DNA from: Pseudomonas quercus
GTDB lineage: Bacteria > Pseudomonadota > Gammaproteobacteria > Pseudomonadales > Pseudomonadaceae
Assembly: GCF_012033695.1 (NCBI RefSeq)
Contig: NZ_JAAVJI010000007.1
Coordinates: forward strand, 162,144 to 226,143
Length of the DNA: 64,000 nt
Direction of reading: 5' to 3'
Shown: one piece after another, positions 48,292-57,909 of the stretch
Layout of the letters: the number at the start of each line of letters is the position of its first letter
Position numbering within the stretch: the stretch's first letter is position 1
Program-made: the position numbers and the translations under genes
The notes under the pieces: model-generated
What the model saw: only the letters and a program-made list of their open reading frames with translations
The model's database searches: none
Told to the model about the DNA's origin: nothing

Positions 48292-49963
48292 CAACGCGTA
48301 CCTCGCGGAACATGCCCGCTTCCATGTGATAAAGCATGTGGCAGTGGTAGGCCCAACGGCCTAGTGCATCCGCACTCACGCGGTAGCTACGCCGGGTGCC
48401 GGGTGGCACATCGATGGTGTGTTTGCGCACCATGAAACGCCCCGCTTCGTCTTCCAGGTCGCTCCACATTCCATGCAGGTGAATGGGGTGGGCCATCATG
48501 GTGTCGTTTACCAGCACGATGCGCAGCCGCTCGCCGTAGGTGAGGCGAATGGGCTCTGCATCAGAAAACTTCACGCCATCGAAGGCCCAGGCGTATTTAT
48601 CCATGTGCCCAGTGAGGTGCAGTTCCAGGGTACGGCTGGGTTCGCGCGGGTCCGGGTCCGGGAAGGTGCTGCGCAGGTCTGCGTAGGTCAGCACGCGACG
48701 GCCGTTGTCACGCAGGCCGATGCCTGGGTCTGCCAGGCGCGCCATAGGCATCATGGCTTGCATGTCTACCAAAGGGTTGCCTTGCTCAGTATCGGGGTGA
48801 TGGGGCATGGCCATGCCTGGCATGTTGCCGTGGCCCATGGCGCCGTGATCCATGCCCATGTCCGACATGCTCAGCATCACCGGTTTATCCAGCGCAGGCA
48901 CCGGCGCGCTCACACCGGGCCGCGTGCCTAAGGTGGCGCGGGCATAGCCGCTGCGGTCCATGGCCTGGGCAAAAACGGTATAAGGCCCTTCGGCGTCGGG
49001 TTGCACGATCACGTCCAGGGTTTCGGCCACGGCGATGCGAAATTCGTCCACACTCACCGGCTGCACCGGCTGGCCATCGGCGGCCACGACGGTCATTTTC
49101 ACCCCAGGAATGCGTACATCGAAGTAGGTCATGGCCGAACCGTTGATAAAGCGCAGCCGCAACGGTTCGCCACGGGCAAACAGGGCGGTGAAGTTATCGT
49201 CTGGCGCCCGCCCGTTGATCAGGTAGGTGTAGGCCTGGCCTGTCACGTCCGCCAGGTCTGTAGGGTCCATGCGCATCCGCGCCCACATCCACCGGTTCTT
49301 GAGGGTACTGCCTAGGCCCTGCTCAGTGGTGTCCTGCACAAAACGGGTGAGGGTCAACGGGTTCTGGTTGTAGTAACCGGGCTCTTTTTTGAGCCGGTCG
49401 AAAATGCGCGATGGGTTTTCGTCGGTCCAGTCGGTGAGCATCATCACCTGCTCGCGCATGGCGGGCTGCGCGGGCTCACGCGGCTCGATCACCAGCGGGC
49501 CGTACACGCCGATCTGCTCCTGAAAGCCCGAATGGCTGTGGTACCAGTACGTGCCGCTCTGGCGAACCTTGAAGCGATATTCGTACATACCGCCCGGTGG
49601 AATGCCGTGGAAGCTCAAGCCTGGTACGCCGTCCATGTTGGCGGGCAGCACAATGCCGTGCCAGTGCAGCGAGGTGGGCTCGTCCAGGCGGTTGTGCACC
49701 CGTAGTGTCACGGTGTCGCCTTCGCGCCAGCGCAGCAAAGGGCCTGGCAACCCACCATTGATGGTGAGCGCGTCCCGCACGCTTCCACCCAGCGTGACCT
49801 GCTGTTTATCAATCACCAGGTCAAAGGTGTCGCCGCTGAGCTCGGTCAAGCCGCTAGCCGGCGCTGCTGCCCAGCCAGGCGTTTGCCACAGGCCGGTGTA
49901 GCCCACGGCGCCCAAGGCAGCCAGGCTTTTAACGAAAGTTCTTCTGTGCGGGTGATAGGGCAT
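48284..49963 (-). CDS. copA: Multicopper oxidase CopA
   Basis: A 559-residue periplasmic oxidase with a Tat signal ([15 protein letters not shown]). Copper-site motifs are [30 protein letters not shown] and [13 protein letters not shown]. The Met-rich insert ([18 protein letters not shown]) is typical of CopA. It oxidises Cu(I) and binds copper. CopC, CopD and CopRS are not adjacent. Slightly short for CopA (usually about 600). Confidence 0.93.
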   Translation of the reverse strand: MPYHPHRRTFVKSLAALGAVGYTGLWQTPGWAAAPASGLTELSGDTFDLVIDKQQVTLGGSVRDALTINGGLPGPLLRWREGDTVTLRVHNRLDEPTSLHWHGIVLPANMDGVPGLSFHGIPPGGMYEYRFKVRQSGTYWYHSHSGFQEQIGVYGPLVIEPREPAQPAMREQVMMLTDWTDENPSRIFDRLKKEPGYYNQNPLTLTRFVQDTTEQGLGSTLKNRWMWARMRMDPTDLADVTGQAYTYLINGRAPDDNFTALFARGEPLRLRFINGSAMTYFDVRIPGVKMTVVAADGQPVQPVSVDEFRIAVAETLDVIVQPDAEGPYTVFAQAMDRSGYARATLGTRPGVSAPVPALDKPVMLSMSDMGMDHGAMGHGNMPGMAMPHHPDTEQGNPLVDMQAMMPMARLADPGIGLRDNGRRVLTYADLRSTFPDPDPREPSRTLELHLTGHMDKYAWAFDGVKFSDAEPIRLTYGERLRIVLVNDTMMAHPIHLHGMWSDLEDEAGRFMVRKHTIDVPPGTRRSYRVSADALGRWAYHCHMLYHMEAGMFREVRVDE

Positions 49964-50180
49964 CAGGGTGTCCTGTAAGCGGCGAATAAGCCAGAGCCTG
50001 CGCGCTGGCGCTTATCAGAACATTAAACGCGCCCAAGGTTGCGCGGTTACAGCCGATGCATATTACAGGCGGCTCGCCTGGCTGTAATCGCAGTGGAACG
50101 TTTGCAAAGGTAAACAGGACGAACGCAAGGCGTGAAAATTGCCTATCGTTGTGGGAATCGTCGTAATAAAGGTGATAGCC

Positions 50181-51005
50181 ATGGAAATCGAAAAACTGTT
50201 TGCCCAGTTGCACAGCCTACCCAGCATTCCAAAGGTGGCACAGGACCTGATCGCCCAGTTCGACAACCCCTCGTCGAGCCTTGAGGCCATCGCCCGCAAT
50301 ATCGAGAAAGACCCTGTCATTTCCGCAAAAATTCTGCGCCTGGCCAACTCGGCCCGGTTCAAGGGCGCGCGCGAGTCCACCAGCATTGAAGACGCTGCCA
50401 TGCGCCTGGGCTTCAACACCATGCGCACCCTGGTGCTGGCCAGTGCCGTAACAGGCGCCTTCAGTGCCCCAGCGTCGTTCAACCTCAAGGCGTTCTGGCT
50501 CAAGAGCTTTCAGGTGGCCAGCATTGCCCGTGTGCTGGCCAAGCAAAGCGGCCAAGACCCGGAAGTGGCCTTTACCACTGGCCTGATGCACAACATTGGC
50601 GAGCTGCTGATCCAGACTGGCGCCCCAGAGATGGTCGAACGCCTGAACGCCCGGCGTGCAACCACCTCCCCGGCCCATGCCGCTGACGAAACCGTACAAA
50701 TCGGCTTTGGTTACCCGGAAGTAGGCGCGGAGCTGGCCAAGCGCTGGAACCTGCCCAAGCAGATTCTCGATGGCATTGCCTACCAGGCCAAACCTCACCA
50801 GGCACCTGGCCATTCTCCCCTGCCCCTGATGGTGGCCCAGGCCGAAGAAGTGAGCGAGCACCTGCACAAATACGGCGGCCCTACGCCGGAAGCCAAGGCG
50901 CAGCTTAACGACGAGCTGATGAAAGGTGTGGACCTGGACCTGCTGTTCGATGCGCTGCCGCCGGTGCTTGAGGCCGACAAGGCATTTGCCCAACTGCTGG
51001 ACTGA
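50181..51005 (+). CDS. HDOD-domain protein
   Basis: A 274-residue single HDOD domain: LPSIPKVAQDLIAQFDNPSSSLEAIARNIEKDPVISAKILRLANSA and TGLMHNIGELL are its marks. HDOD proteins lack HD phosphohydrolase metal residues and act as regulators of stress or motility signalling. ATG at 50181 follows AAAGGTGA. Divergent from copA. Confidence 0.9.
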   Translation: MEIEKLFAQLHSLPSIPKVAQDLIAQFDNPSSSLEAIARNIEKDPVISAKILRLANSARFKGARESTSIEDAAMRLGFNTMRTLVLASAVTGAFSAPASFNLKAFWLKSFQVASIARVLAKQSGQDPEVAFTTGLMHNIGELLIQTGAPEMVERLNARRATTSPAHAADETVQIGFGYPEVGAELAKRWNLPKQILDGIAYQAKPHQAPGHSPLPLMVAQAEEVSEHLHKYGGPTPEAKAQLNDELMKGVDLDLLFDALPPVLEADKAFAQLLD

Positions 51006-51022
51006 CCCTGCTACTGGCAACG

Positions 51023-51949
51023 CTACCCGGCACGCTTCTCGAAGGTGTCGGTCAGCAACTGCCCCCGTGGCAAGCCGGCCAGGAACAGCCGCTTGCCGAT
51101 GGCCTCCACCAGCGCTGGCGCGCCACACGCCAGCGCAATGGTGTTCCGGCCGGGGCGCAGGTCGTTAAGGTCTGCCACCGGCGCGCGCAGGTCCAGCTCA
51201 AGGTTGGCGTGCACGGCGGCTAACGCCCGCAACGCCTGTTCGAGGTAATGTTCACCGGGGGCCGCCAAGTGCACTAGGCGTATCGGCCCGCTATGGCTCT
51301 GGCGCAGGGCTTCCCCCAATACTGCCCACAAAGGCGCCAGGCCGGTACCGCTGGCCAGCAACCACAAGGGCCGCGCTTCCCAGGCGGGGTCATAGTGCAG
51401 CGGCCCGCCCAGTACTTCACCCAACCGTACGTGATCCCCCACCTTCATCTGCCGGGCCAGCTCAACGAACACCCCAGGGCGCCCGCATTGCACCTGCAAC
51501 TCAAGCCAAGATGATGCACCGGGCACGCTTGCCAGGGAATAGGGCCGCGCCACGTCAGGCCGGGCCCAGACCACCACATGCTGGCCTGCCTGATAGCGCA
51601 ACGGGCGGGCGGGCATCAGGCGAATGCGCAGTACCTGCGGGCTTAACCAATGAAGGTCACTGACAGTGGCCTCTACGCCATCGGCCTTGGCATCGTAGGG
51701 CACCACCTCAAGGTCTGTGGTCACCTGGCACTGGCAGGCCAGGCGCCAACCTTGGGCATATTCAGTGGCTGGCAAGGCATGAGGGCGGTGATCGGCCGGT
51801 GCGCCAGTTACACAGCGCACCCGGCACGTGTGGCAGTGCCCCGCCCGGCAGCTGGAGGGCACCTTCACGCCTTGGCGGTTCAACGCCTCCAACAGGCCTG
51901 TACCGGTAGGTACGTGCCAGCGCTGGTCACCTACGGTGAGTTCAGGCAT
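51023..51949 (-). CDS. 2Fe-2S ferredoxin-type FAD/NAD(P) reductase
   Basis: About 308 residues. N-terminal plant-type 2Fe-2S domain with CRAGHCHTCRVRC and a distant Cys (RLACQCQ), then FAD domain (RPYSLASVPG) and NAD domain (WLLASGTGLAPLWAVL). It is a single-chain electron-transfer component like oxygenase reductases, yet no oxygenase is adjacent. It starts eight bases inside the diguanylate cyclase gene upstream (ATG at 51949; cyclase stop at 51942). Confidence 0.87.
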   Translation of the reverse strand: MPELTVGDQRWHVPTGTGLLEALNRQGVKVPSSCRAGHCHTCRVRCVTGAPADHRPHALPATEYAQGWRLACQCQVTTDLEVVPYDAKADGVEATVSDLHWLSPQVLRIRLMPARPLRYQAGQHVVVWARPDVARPYSLASVPGASSWLELQVQCGRPGVFVELARQMKVGDHVRLGEVLGGPLHYDPAWEARPLWLLASGTGLAPLWAVLGEALRQSHSGPIRLVHLAAPGEHYLEQALRALAAVHANLELDLRAPVADLNDLRPGRNTIALACGAPALVEAIGKRLFLAGLPRGQLLTDTFEKRAG

Positions 51950-53069
51950 CGGCCGGTTCCCAGGCGGCCACGCACCGGTTGCGGCCTTCACGCTTGGCCT
52001 GGTACAGGGCTTTGTCCGCGCGTTGAAGGGCGTCGTCCAGTGCATCCCCCTCTTCCAGCAAGGTCATGCCGGCACACAGGCTGACCGAGGCTGGTTGGCC
52101 TTCTGCGGGGCGGGAGGCGGCAAAGGCCAGCCGCAGGCGCTCGCAACACATGGCCAGGCGGTCGGCATCGGTGTCTAGCATCAGCAACACAAACTCCTCA
52201 CCCCCGTAGCGAGCCAGCACGTCACCCTCACGCAAACTCGCGTTGGCAACCTGCGCAAAGCTCTGTAGCACCGCATCGCCTGCGGCATGGCCATGCACAT
52301 CGTTGATGCGCTTGAAATGGTCAAGGTCGATCAGCGCCAGGCCATGGCTATGCCCTGGCTGCAGCGCCTGCAATTCCCGGGTGGCGAGCCGCAGGAAATG
52401 ACGGCGGTTGAACAGGCCGGTCAATTCGTCAGTGGAGGCCAGCTCTTCAAGCTGCCGCATCATGCCGCGCAAGGTTTCCTGGTGCGCCTTGAGTGCGAAC
52501 CGTCGCTGGCGCGTACGCTGCCGGTAAGCCTGCACATAGTTGGAATAGAGGCACAGCCAGAACAGCACAATAAACAGCACCGCGCCCTGGATGGCCACCA
52601 GGCCTGGGTCTTGTACCCGGCCTGTGAGGGCTTCATACCCCACCAACCCGGCGAAGCTGCCGCATACCAACCCGGCACAGCGCAGGAACACCGCCCGCGG
52701 CAAGTGAAACAGCCCGAACATCAACGGCACGATGTACACCATCATAAACGGCCCACGGGCGTTATCCAGATGGTACAGCAGCCAGGTTTGCCACAGGGTG
52801 CCCATCCAGATCTGCAGTTCAGTGAGGCTGGGGTCGGTGAAGCGCCGGTTCAGGCGCGTCACAAACAGGGCTGCCAGCCCGGCCTGGCTCAGCAGCACCA
52901 ACGCTCCGCCTACTGCCACACTGTGAAGCGTACCGTCGTAATAGCCGCCCCAGAAGGCGACTGCGATCAATGCCAGCATCATCAGGTAGCTGCTGGCCCC
53001 GAGCAGAAACCGTTTGATGAATAACGCCTGCAGATTGTGCTCGGTCACTCGCTGACTCATCTCACTCAT
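51942..53069 (-). CDS. Membrane diguanylate cyclase
   Basis: About 375 residues. Six N-terminal helices (SSYLMMLALIAVAFWGGY onward), then a GGDEF domain from STDELTGLFNRRHFL with active site RYGGEEFVLLML and REGD I-site five residues before it. The start at MSEMSQ (53069) has GGGAT upstream. Overlaps the ferredoxin reductase gene by eight bases. Confidence 0.9.
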   Translation of the reverse strand: MSEMSQRVTEHNLQALFIKRFLLGASSYLMMLALIAVAFWGGYYDGTLHSVAVGGALVLLSQAGLAALFVTRLNRRFTDPSLTELQIWMGTLWQTWLLYHLDNARGPFMMVYIVPLMFGLFHLPRAVFLRCAGLVCGSFAGLVGYEALTGRVQDPGLVAIQGAVLFIVLFWLCLYSNYVQAYRQRTRQRRFALKAHQETLRGMMRQLEELASTDELTGLFNRRHFLRLATRELQALQPGHSHGLALIDLDHFKRINDVHGHAAGDAVLQSFAQVANASLREGDVLARYGGEEFVLLMLDTDADRLAMCCERLRLAFAASRPAEGQPASVSLCAGMTLLEEGDALDDALQRADKALYQAKREGRNRCVAAWEPADA

Positions 53070-53315
53070 AGGGATCCCATCCCTTACCACGTTATGGCAA
53101 GGTGCCACTTTAGAGAGCCAAGCCTGAAATAACCACAGGATTTTCATCCAACCGATCAAGAACTTCGCTGGTTGATATCGCCGAATACTGCCCGCTGTCC
53201 TTCAATGGCGAGTGCGCGGCTGCTACAGGGAGGGTTATACTGCCGCGCCTTTTACAGGTGCCCGCGTGCCCTGCGCGGTGCCTAGAATGTTCCCGTGTCA
53301 AAGAGGAGCGCGCCC

Positions 53316-54839
53316 GTGACCCTGATCAAGCAAGACGACCTCATTCAGAGTGTCGCCGATGCCCTGCAGTATATTTCCTACTACCACCCCGTCGATTTCA
53401 TTCAGGCAATGAATGATGCCTATTTGCGTGAGGCGTCCCCAGCCGCACGGGATTCCATTGCCCAGATCCTGATCAACTCGCGCATGTGCGCCACTGGCCA
53501 CCGGCCCATCTGCCAGGACACCGGCATCGTGACCGTGTTCGTGCGCGTGGGCATGGACGTGAGCTGGGCCGGCGCCACCATGAGCGTGGACGACATGATC
53601 AACGAGGGCGTGCGCCGGGCCTACAACCTGCCGGAAAACGTACTGCGCGCCTCGATCCTGGCCGACCCGGCCGGTGCCCGCAAGAACACCAAGGACAACA
53701 CCCCGGCCGTTATCCACTACTCCATCGTGCCCGGTAACACCGTGGAAGTGGACGTGGCTGCCAAGGGTGGTGGTTCGGAAAACAAATCGAAAATGGCCAT
53801 GCTCAACCCGTCCGATTCCATCGTGGATTGGGTACTCAAAACCGTCCCCACCATGGGCGCCGGCTGGTGCCCGCCGGGCATGCTGGGCATCGGTATCGGC
53901 GGTACGGCTGAAAAGGCAGCGGTGATGGCCAAGGAAGTGTTGATGGACCCCATCGACATCCACGACCTCAAGGCCCGCGGCCCGCAGAACCGCCTGGAAG
54001 AAATGCGCCTGGAGCTGTTCGAGAAGGTCAACCAGCTGGGCATCGGTGCCCAAGGCCTGGGCGGCCTGACCACGGTGCTGGACGTGAAGATCATGGACTA
54101 CCCCACCCACGCTGCCTCGCTGCCGGTGTGCATGATCCCCAACTGCGCCGCCACGCGCCACGCACACTTTGTGCTGGACGGCAGCGGCCCGGCGTCGCTG
54201 GAAGCGCCCCCCCTGGACGCCTACCCAGAGATCGTGTGGGAAGCCGGCCCTTCGGCCCGCCGCGTGGACCTGAACACCGTCACCCCCGAAGACGTGCAAA
54301 CCTGGAAGCCGGGCGAAACCTTGCTGCTTAACGGCAAGATGCTCACCGGCCGGGACGCCGCCCACAAGCGCATGGTGGACATGCTCAACAAGGGCGAAAC
54401 CCTGCCGGTGGACCTCAAGGGGCGCTTTATCTACTACGTAGGCCCTGTGGACCCAGTGCGCGAAGAAGTGGTCGGCCCTGCTGGCCCAACCACCGCTACC
54501 CGCATGGACAAGTTCACCCGGCAGATCCTTGATCAAACCGGCCTGCTAGGCATGATCGGCAAGTCCGAACGCGGCCCTACCGCCATCGACGCAATCAAGG
54601 ACTACAAGGCCGTGTACCTGATGGCTGTGGGCGGTGCAGCCTACCTGGTGGCACAAGCCATCAAAGGCGCACGCGTGGTGGCCTTCGAAGAGCTGGGGAT
54701 GGAAGCCATCTACGAGTTCGACGTGAAGGACATGCCGGTCACCGTGGCCGTGGACAGCCAGGGCGAGTCCGTGCATATCACCGGGCCAGCTGTATGGCAG
54801 AGCAAGATCGCTGAGAGTTTGGCGGTTGAGGTGCGTTAA
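53316..54839 (+). CDS. Class I fumarate hydratase (4Fe-4S)
   Basis: About 507 residues with both class I fumarase domains. SRMCATGHRPICQDTGIVTVF and PVCMIPNCAATRHAHF carry cluster and active-site residues, and GKSERGPTAIDAIKDY marks the C-terminal domain. It interconverts fumarate and malate in the TCA cycle. GTG at 53316 follows GAGGAG by a normal distance; the earlier GTG at 53295 lacks a site. Confidence 0.94.
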   Translation: MTLIKQDDLIQSVADALQYISYYHPVDFIQAMNDAYLREASPAARDSIAQILINSRMCATGHRPICQDTGIVTVFVRVGMDVSWAGATMSVDDMINEGVRRAYNLPENVLRASILADPAGARKNTKDNTPAVIHYSIVPGNTVEVDVAAKGGGSENKSKMAMLNPSDSIVDWVLKTVPTMGAGWCPPGMLGIGIGGTAEKAAVMAKEVLMDPIDIHDLKARGPQNRLEEMRLELFEKVNQLGIGAQGLGGLTTVLDVKIMDYPTHAASLPVCMIPNCAATRHAHFVLDGSGPASLEAPPLDAYPEIVWEAGPSARRVDLNTVTPEDVQTWKPGETLLLNGKMLTGRDAAHKRMVDMLNKGETLPVDLKGRFIYYVGPVDPVREEVVGPAGPTTATRMDKFTRQILDQTGLLGMIGKSERGPTAIDAIKDYKAVYLMAVGGAAYLVAQAIKGARVVAFEELGMEAIYEFDVKDMPVTVAVDSQGESVHITGPAVWQSKIAESLAVEVR

Positions 54840-54881
54840 GTTAAACCCGCCTGGCGGAATGCTAGCTGTATCTCGAATATC

Positions 54882-54919
54882 TTGTAGGAGCGTGGCTTGC
54901 CCGCGATGGTGCCGACAGG
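54882..54919. repeat. REP element
   Basis: TTGTAGGAGCGTGGCTTGCC followed by CGCGATGG is the Pseudomonas REP consensus seen in intergenic spaces. Lies just before the fumarase terminator. Confidence 0.75.
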
Positions 54920-54924
54920 CGCCC

Positions 54925-54957
54925 AAAGCCCTGGCCTAAAAGCCAGGGCTTTTCTTT
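54925..54957 (+). terminator. Rho-independent terminator of fumarase gene
   Basis: Perfect 11-base stem AAAGCCCTGGC (54925-54935) / GCCAGGGCTTT (54942-54952), six-base loop, then TTTCTTTG. The strongest terminator in the window. Confidence 0.88.
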
Positions 54958-54979
54958 GGTCAAGGTTTACGCCTTGGCG

Positions 54980-55642
54980 TTAGTCAGTCCCGTACTTGGG
55001 CGACCGCGGCCCGTACAGCAAGCCCGCCGGGTGCCCAGCCGACAGCAGCCGGTTGCTGGCGATACCGGCAATGGGGTGGCCTGCATCGGTGGAGGCGGCG
55101 ATGATCTGCTTCACCGCTGCGGTGATTAGCATGCCGATCAACCCGCCCCCGCTGTTGCTGCGGCCTTCCTCGCTGGAGGCAGAGGCTGTGCCGGTCCACA
55201 ACGCGGTGCCGGTGCGCAGGTCCACGAGTTTGGCCGTAACCGTGACCACCGTCTGGCTGCTGATCAGTACATAGCTGGTGCCGTACTGCTTGACCGTGAT
55301 GTACATGGCCGCGTCCGCACCGAAGATCTCCCGAAGCTTGGCCGGCGAAGTTTCCTGGATGTCATTGGCGTTGGTCAGGCCGTTGTTGCGGAAGGTTTCG
55401 TCCACCAAGGCCACCGGCAACACGTAGTAACCCGACTCCGCCAAAGGGTAAGTCACCTGGGAGAGCAGGCTGTAGGTCGCTTTTACATCCGGGGATTCGT
55501 TGACCGGCGGCAACACCAGAATCGAACGCGGCTTGCTTTCCTTGAAGGCGGAATAGTCCACCACGGCCGGGGGCGTGGCACAGCCTGCCAACAGGCTGAT
55601 GGCAAGCAGGCTGCCGGCGACTTTCAGGTAACGGGCGATCAT
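54980..55642 (-). CDS. DUF799 lipoprotein
   Basis: A 220-residue lipoprotein with lipobox LAGC (Cys 21) and the GNA1162-like DUF799 fold (SILVLPPVNESPDVKATYSLLSQVTYPLAESGYYVLPVALVDETF). Its ATG overlaps the stop of the DUF4810 gene. Last gene of a three-lipoprotein operon with a CsgG-like protein; together they probably form an outer-membrane complex whose cargo is unknown. Confidence 0.88.
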   Translation of the reverse strand: MIARYLKVAGSLLAISLLAGCATPPAVVDYSAFKESKPRSILVLPPVNESPDVKATYSLLSQVTYPLAESGYYVLPVALVDETFRNNGLTNANDIQETSPAKLREIFGADAAMYITVKQYGTSYVLISSQTVVTVTAKLVDLRTGTALWTGTASASSEEGRSNSGGGLIGMLITAAVKQIIAASTDAGHPIAGIASNRLLSAGHPAGLLYGPRSPKYGTD

Positions 55643-56016
55643 TGGGCAACTCCGGCGTGGGCGTTCTTGAGCAGGAAGTCCATGTAGGTGGCGGACTCCG
55701 GGAACAACGCCTTCTCGGTACGCAGTTCCTGAACCATTTGGTCGTCCTTGCCCAGGCTGCCGTACAACATGCCCAGTTGAGCGTGGTAACCGGGTGGCGG
55801 GTTAGCATTGGTGGAGCGGATTTTCTGCAGGTCTTCTTCGAGTTTGGCGACCTGCACGTCCTTGGGCTCGCCTTTGAAGTATTCGTACACCTCAGGCTGG
55901 TAGCTGCCCCACTGGTACAACGGCTTAGGCTGCGGCGCGCAACCCGCCAGGCAAACACCCACGGCACAGGCCGTGGCAAACAGGCGCACAGGCGCCCCGC
56001 CGATAGACTTGAACAT
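55639..56016 (-). CDS. DUF4810 lipoprotein
   Basis: About 125 residues, lipobox LAGC, then PLYQWGSYQPEVYEYFKGEP, the DUF4810 signature, and a short TPR-like part. ATG at 56016 is chosen because AAAAGG lies nine bases upstream. Middle gene of the lipoprotein trio. Confidence 0.87.
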   Translation of the reverse strand: MFKSIGGAPVRLFATACAVGVCLAGCAPQPKPLYQWGSYQPEVYEYFKGEPKDVQVAKLEEDLQKIRSTNANPPPGYHAQLGMLYGSLGKDDQMVQELRTEKALFPESATYMDFLLKNAHAGVAQ

Positions 56017-56037
56017 GGTAAACATCCTTTTAAATGA

Positions 56038-56727
56038 TCAGTTGGCCACTGGCTTCCAGGCACCGCTGTCCAGTGCGCGCACCATGTTATTCACCGCCTC
56101 ACGCATGGCCAGGTCCAGCACCTTGCCGTTGAGGGTGGAGTCGTAGCTGGCGGTACCGCCAAAGCCGATTACTTCGCGGTTGGAGAGTTGGTACTCCCCT
56201 GCCCCTTGGGTGGAATACACCACTTCCGACGTGCTGATGTTCACGATATTGAGGGCCACCTTGGCGTAGGCGATTTGAGATTTGCCACGCCCCAGCAGGC
56301 CGAACAGTTGCTGGTCGCCCACTTCCTTGCGGCCAAATTCGGTCACGTCGCCGGTAACCACATAGTCCGCGCCCTTGAGGTGCTGGCTGGTGGCCTTGAT
56401 GGACGCTTCACGCTGAATCTCGTCCATGTTGTCCCGGTCCAGCACGGTGAACCGGTTGGTTTGCTGCAGGTGCGTGATCAGGGTGGTCTTGGCCTGGCCC
56501 CCCAGCCGGTCCACGCCATCCGAAAAAATCCCCCGCATGTAGCTGGAGCGGTTATCGAACTTGCCCACCGCCATGGGGTAGCGCACGCCGCTGTAGGCCA
56601 CGCTGGCGCTCTCCACCTTGGCTACCGGCAATGCCCTGGAACTCTCCGTGGCACAGCCACCGACCAGTGCGATGGCGACGGCCGTGATCCCTGTTATCCC
56701 TACCTGTTGCAGCTTGTTCACACACAT
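56038..56727 (-). CDS. CsgG-like outer-membrane lipoprotein
   Basis: A 229-residue lipoprotein (lipobox VGGC) with CsgG/HfaB features: IFSDGVDRLGGQAKTTLITHLQQTNRFTVLDRDNMDEI and ADYVVTGDVTEFGRKEVG. CsgG relatives form ring pores in the outer membrane. With DUF4810 and DUF799 genes 12 bases downstream it makes a conserved Proteobacterial trio of unknown function. Confidence 0.9.
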   Translation of the reverse strand: MCVNKLQQVGITGITAVAIALVGGCATESSRALPVAKVESASVAYSGVRYPMAVGKFDNRSSYMRGIFSDGVDRLGGQAKTTLITHLQQTNRFTVLDRDNMDEIQREASIKATSQHLKGADYVVTGDVTEFGRKEVGDQQLFGLLGRGKSQIAYAKVALNIVNISTSEVVYSTQGAGEYQLSNREVIGFGGTASYDSTLNGKVLDLAMREAVNNMVRALDSGAWKPVAN

Positions 56728-56975
56728 GCTCCGACTGTTCTGAAATAGGCGGCCTTGACCGCTTCTGTGGCGATTTCAAGGCAGCAGCAAAGTGTGTATC
56801 CGCAGGGATCCAAAGAACTGTAATTTTTTTGTGGGGTTGAGGGATTAAATGTGCTGGGAGCAAAGGGCATGCAGGTGGGCGCGACTATACTGCCCTGTCC
56901 AGGGCATATGACAAAGCGGGCCCTGGACATCTGGTGATAGTTGATCGCTGCCTTAAAGGCAGCGATCAACCTGTG

Positions 56976-57852
56976 TCACAGATTCAACGCACGGCGCACG
57001 TATTTCTCTCGTTGGTGTGCAATGGATTCATTTCTAATTTTTGTATCGCCTGAAGAGGTTGTACGGCTGGCCCCGTGACGCTCCACACGCTGCGAAAGGG
57101 TTTCGTTACGCTTGTTCACTGGTGTGCTTTCCAGCTCCGGGCGCGTTTGCAGCAGCTCTGCCAGCCGCCGATTGCCTTGTATGTGTTTCATAAAAATGGC
57201 AGGTAGGATTTTATCTACTTCTGTATGCGGCACAATATTGGAAGCATCTTTTCCCTGCAATGTGCCTGCACAATTATCATTGTGCAATTTTTCAAACGCC
57301 AATACGGCCTTGTTCATTTTCACAGCGTAGTCGAGGCTGAACATACCGCAGTCGTATTCTGTTGACTGTTGATTAACCTCTAACATTGCAAACTTAGCGT
57401 CAGGAAGGTGCTCTTGAAGCGCCATTTCAATTCGAAATGCCATCATCGCAGGCCCACCGTTATTACTACTTCCAGGCTCCATCCCTATCAATGAATGCCC
57501 TGATTTCATGTGCTTATTACTCAAATGCGCACATATGCATTTGATTCTCGGCGAGGTTACACACGAACCGTGCGCAAGTCTCTTTTTTTCCTATAAGATT
57601 CGCCAGTTTTTCAGGGAGCTCATAAGGGCTGGATGCATAATGCAGTGTAATGCCTGGGTACGTTTGGTTAGCCCAATTTACGAGCCCGGGCATGGCAGCG
57701 AAATCCAAGCGGCCCATCTTAGCATCGGGAGAAACATCATTTTCAATGCTGTTTTTTATATGCTCGTATGCTTCTGCCAATGGATGTTCGCACCCTTCGG
57801 GGTGTATCAACTGATGCCCCATAGAAGGGTTGTTTCTTATTGGGCTGAACAT
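56976..57852 (-). pseudogene. YopJ/HopZ-family effector acetyltransferase, frameshifted
   Basis: Two overlapping minus-strand frames make up one effector. The first (57852-57517) ends in NLAENQMHMCAFE, holding the catalytic His106. The second (57524-56976) begins inside it and holds Glu16 (LIGMEPGSSNN) and Cys59 (STEYDCGMFSLDYAVK), the rest of the Cys-protease-like triad. The inositol-hexakisphosphate region follows (KHIQGNRRLAELL, VNKRNETLSQR). Glu-to-Cys spacing (43) is close to YopJ (44, from memory), and total length (about 290) is normal. Only the shift near 57520 breaks the gene. YopJ proteins acetylate host kinases or, in HopZ, plant targets. A perfect hrp box and GAGGAAAAAAC precede the ATG. 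It is a pseudogene unless the ribosome shifts frame or the base call is wrong. Confidence 0.82.
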
Positions 57853-57860
57853 GTTTTTTC

Positions 57861-57898
57861 CTCAGGCCGACTGGAAAGGCCTGAGTGGGTTTTTTTTG
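57861..57898 (+). terminator. Rightward stem-loop with T-tract overlapping the hrp box
   Basis: CTCAGGCC (57861-57868) pairs with GGCCTGAG (57878-57885), then TGGG and eight T. Read rightward it has the form of an intrinsic terminator, yet no rightward gene precedes it. Read leftward it forms a hairpin in the effector mRNA leader, and its right arm overlaps the -10 element of the hrp box. Confidence 0.5.
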
Positions 57899-57909
57899 CA
57901 TCAGGTTCC
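57882..57909 (-). promoter_or_regulatory. hrp box (HrpL promoter)
   Basis: Minus strand: GGAACC (57909-57904), 15-base spacer rich in A, CCACTCA (57888-57882). Exact match to the HrpL consensus, 30 bases before the ATG at 57852. Confidence 0.92.

Noticed and set aside
53298..54536. Leftward frame of 412 codons opposite fumarase
   Set aside because: Very His/Val/Gly-rich antisense reading of a conserved gene; no support.
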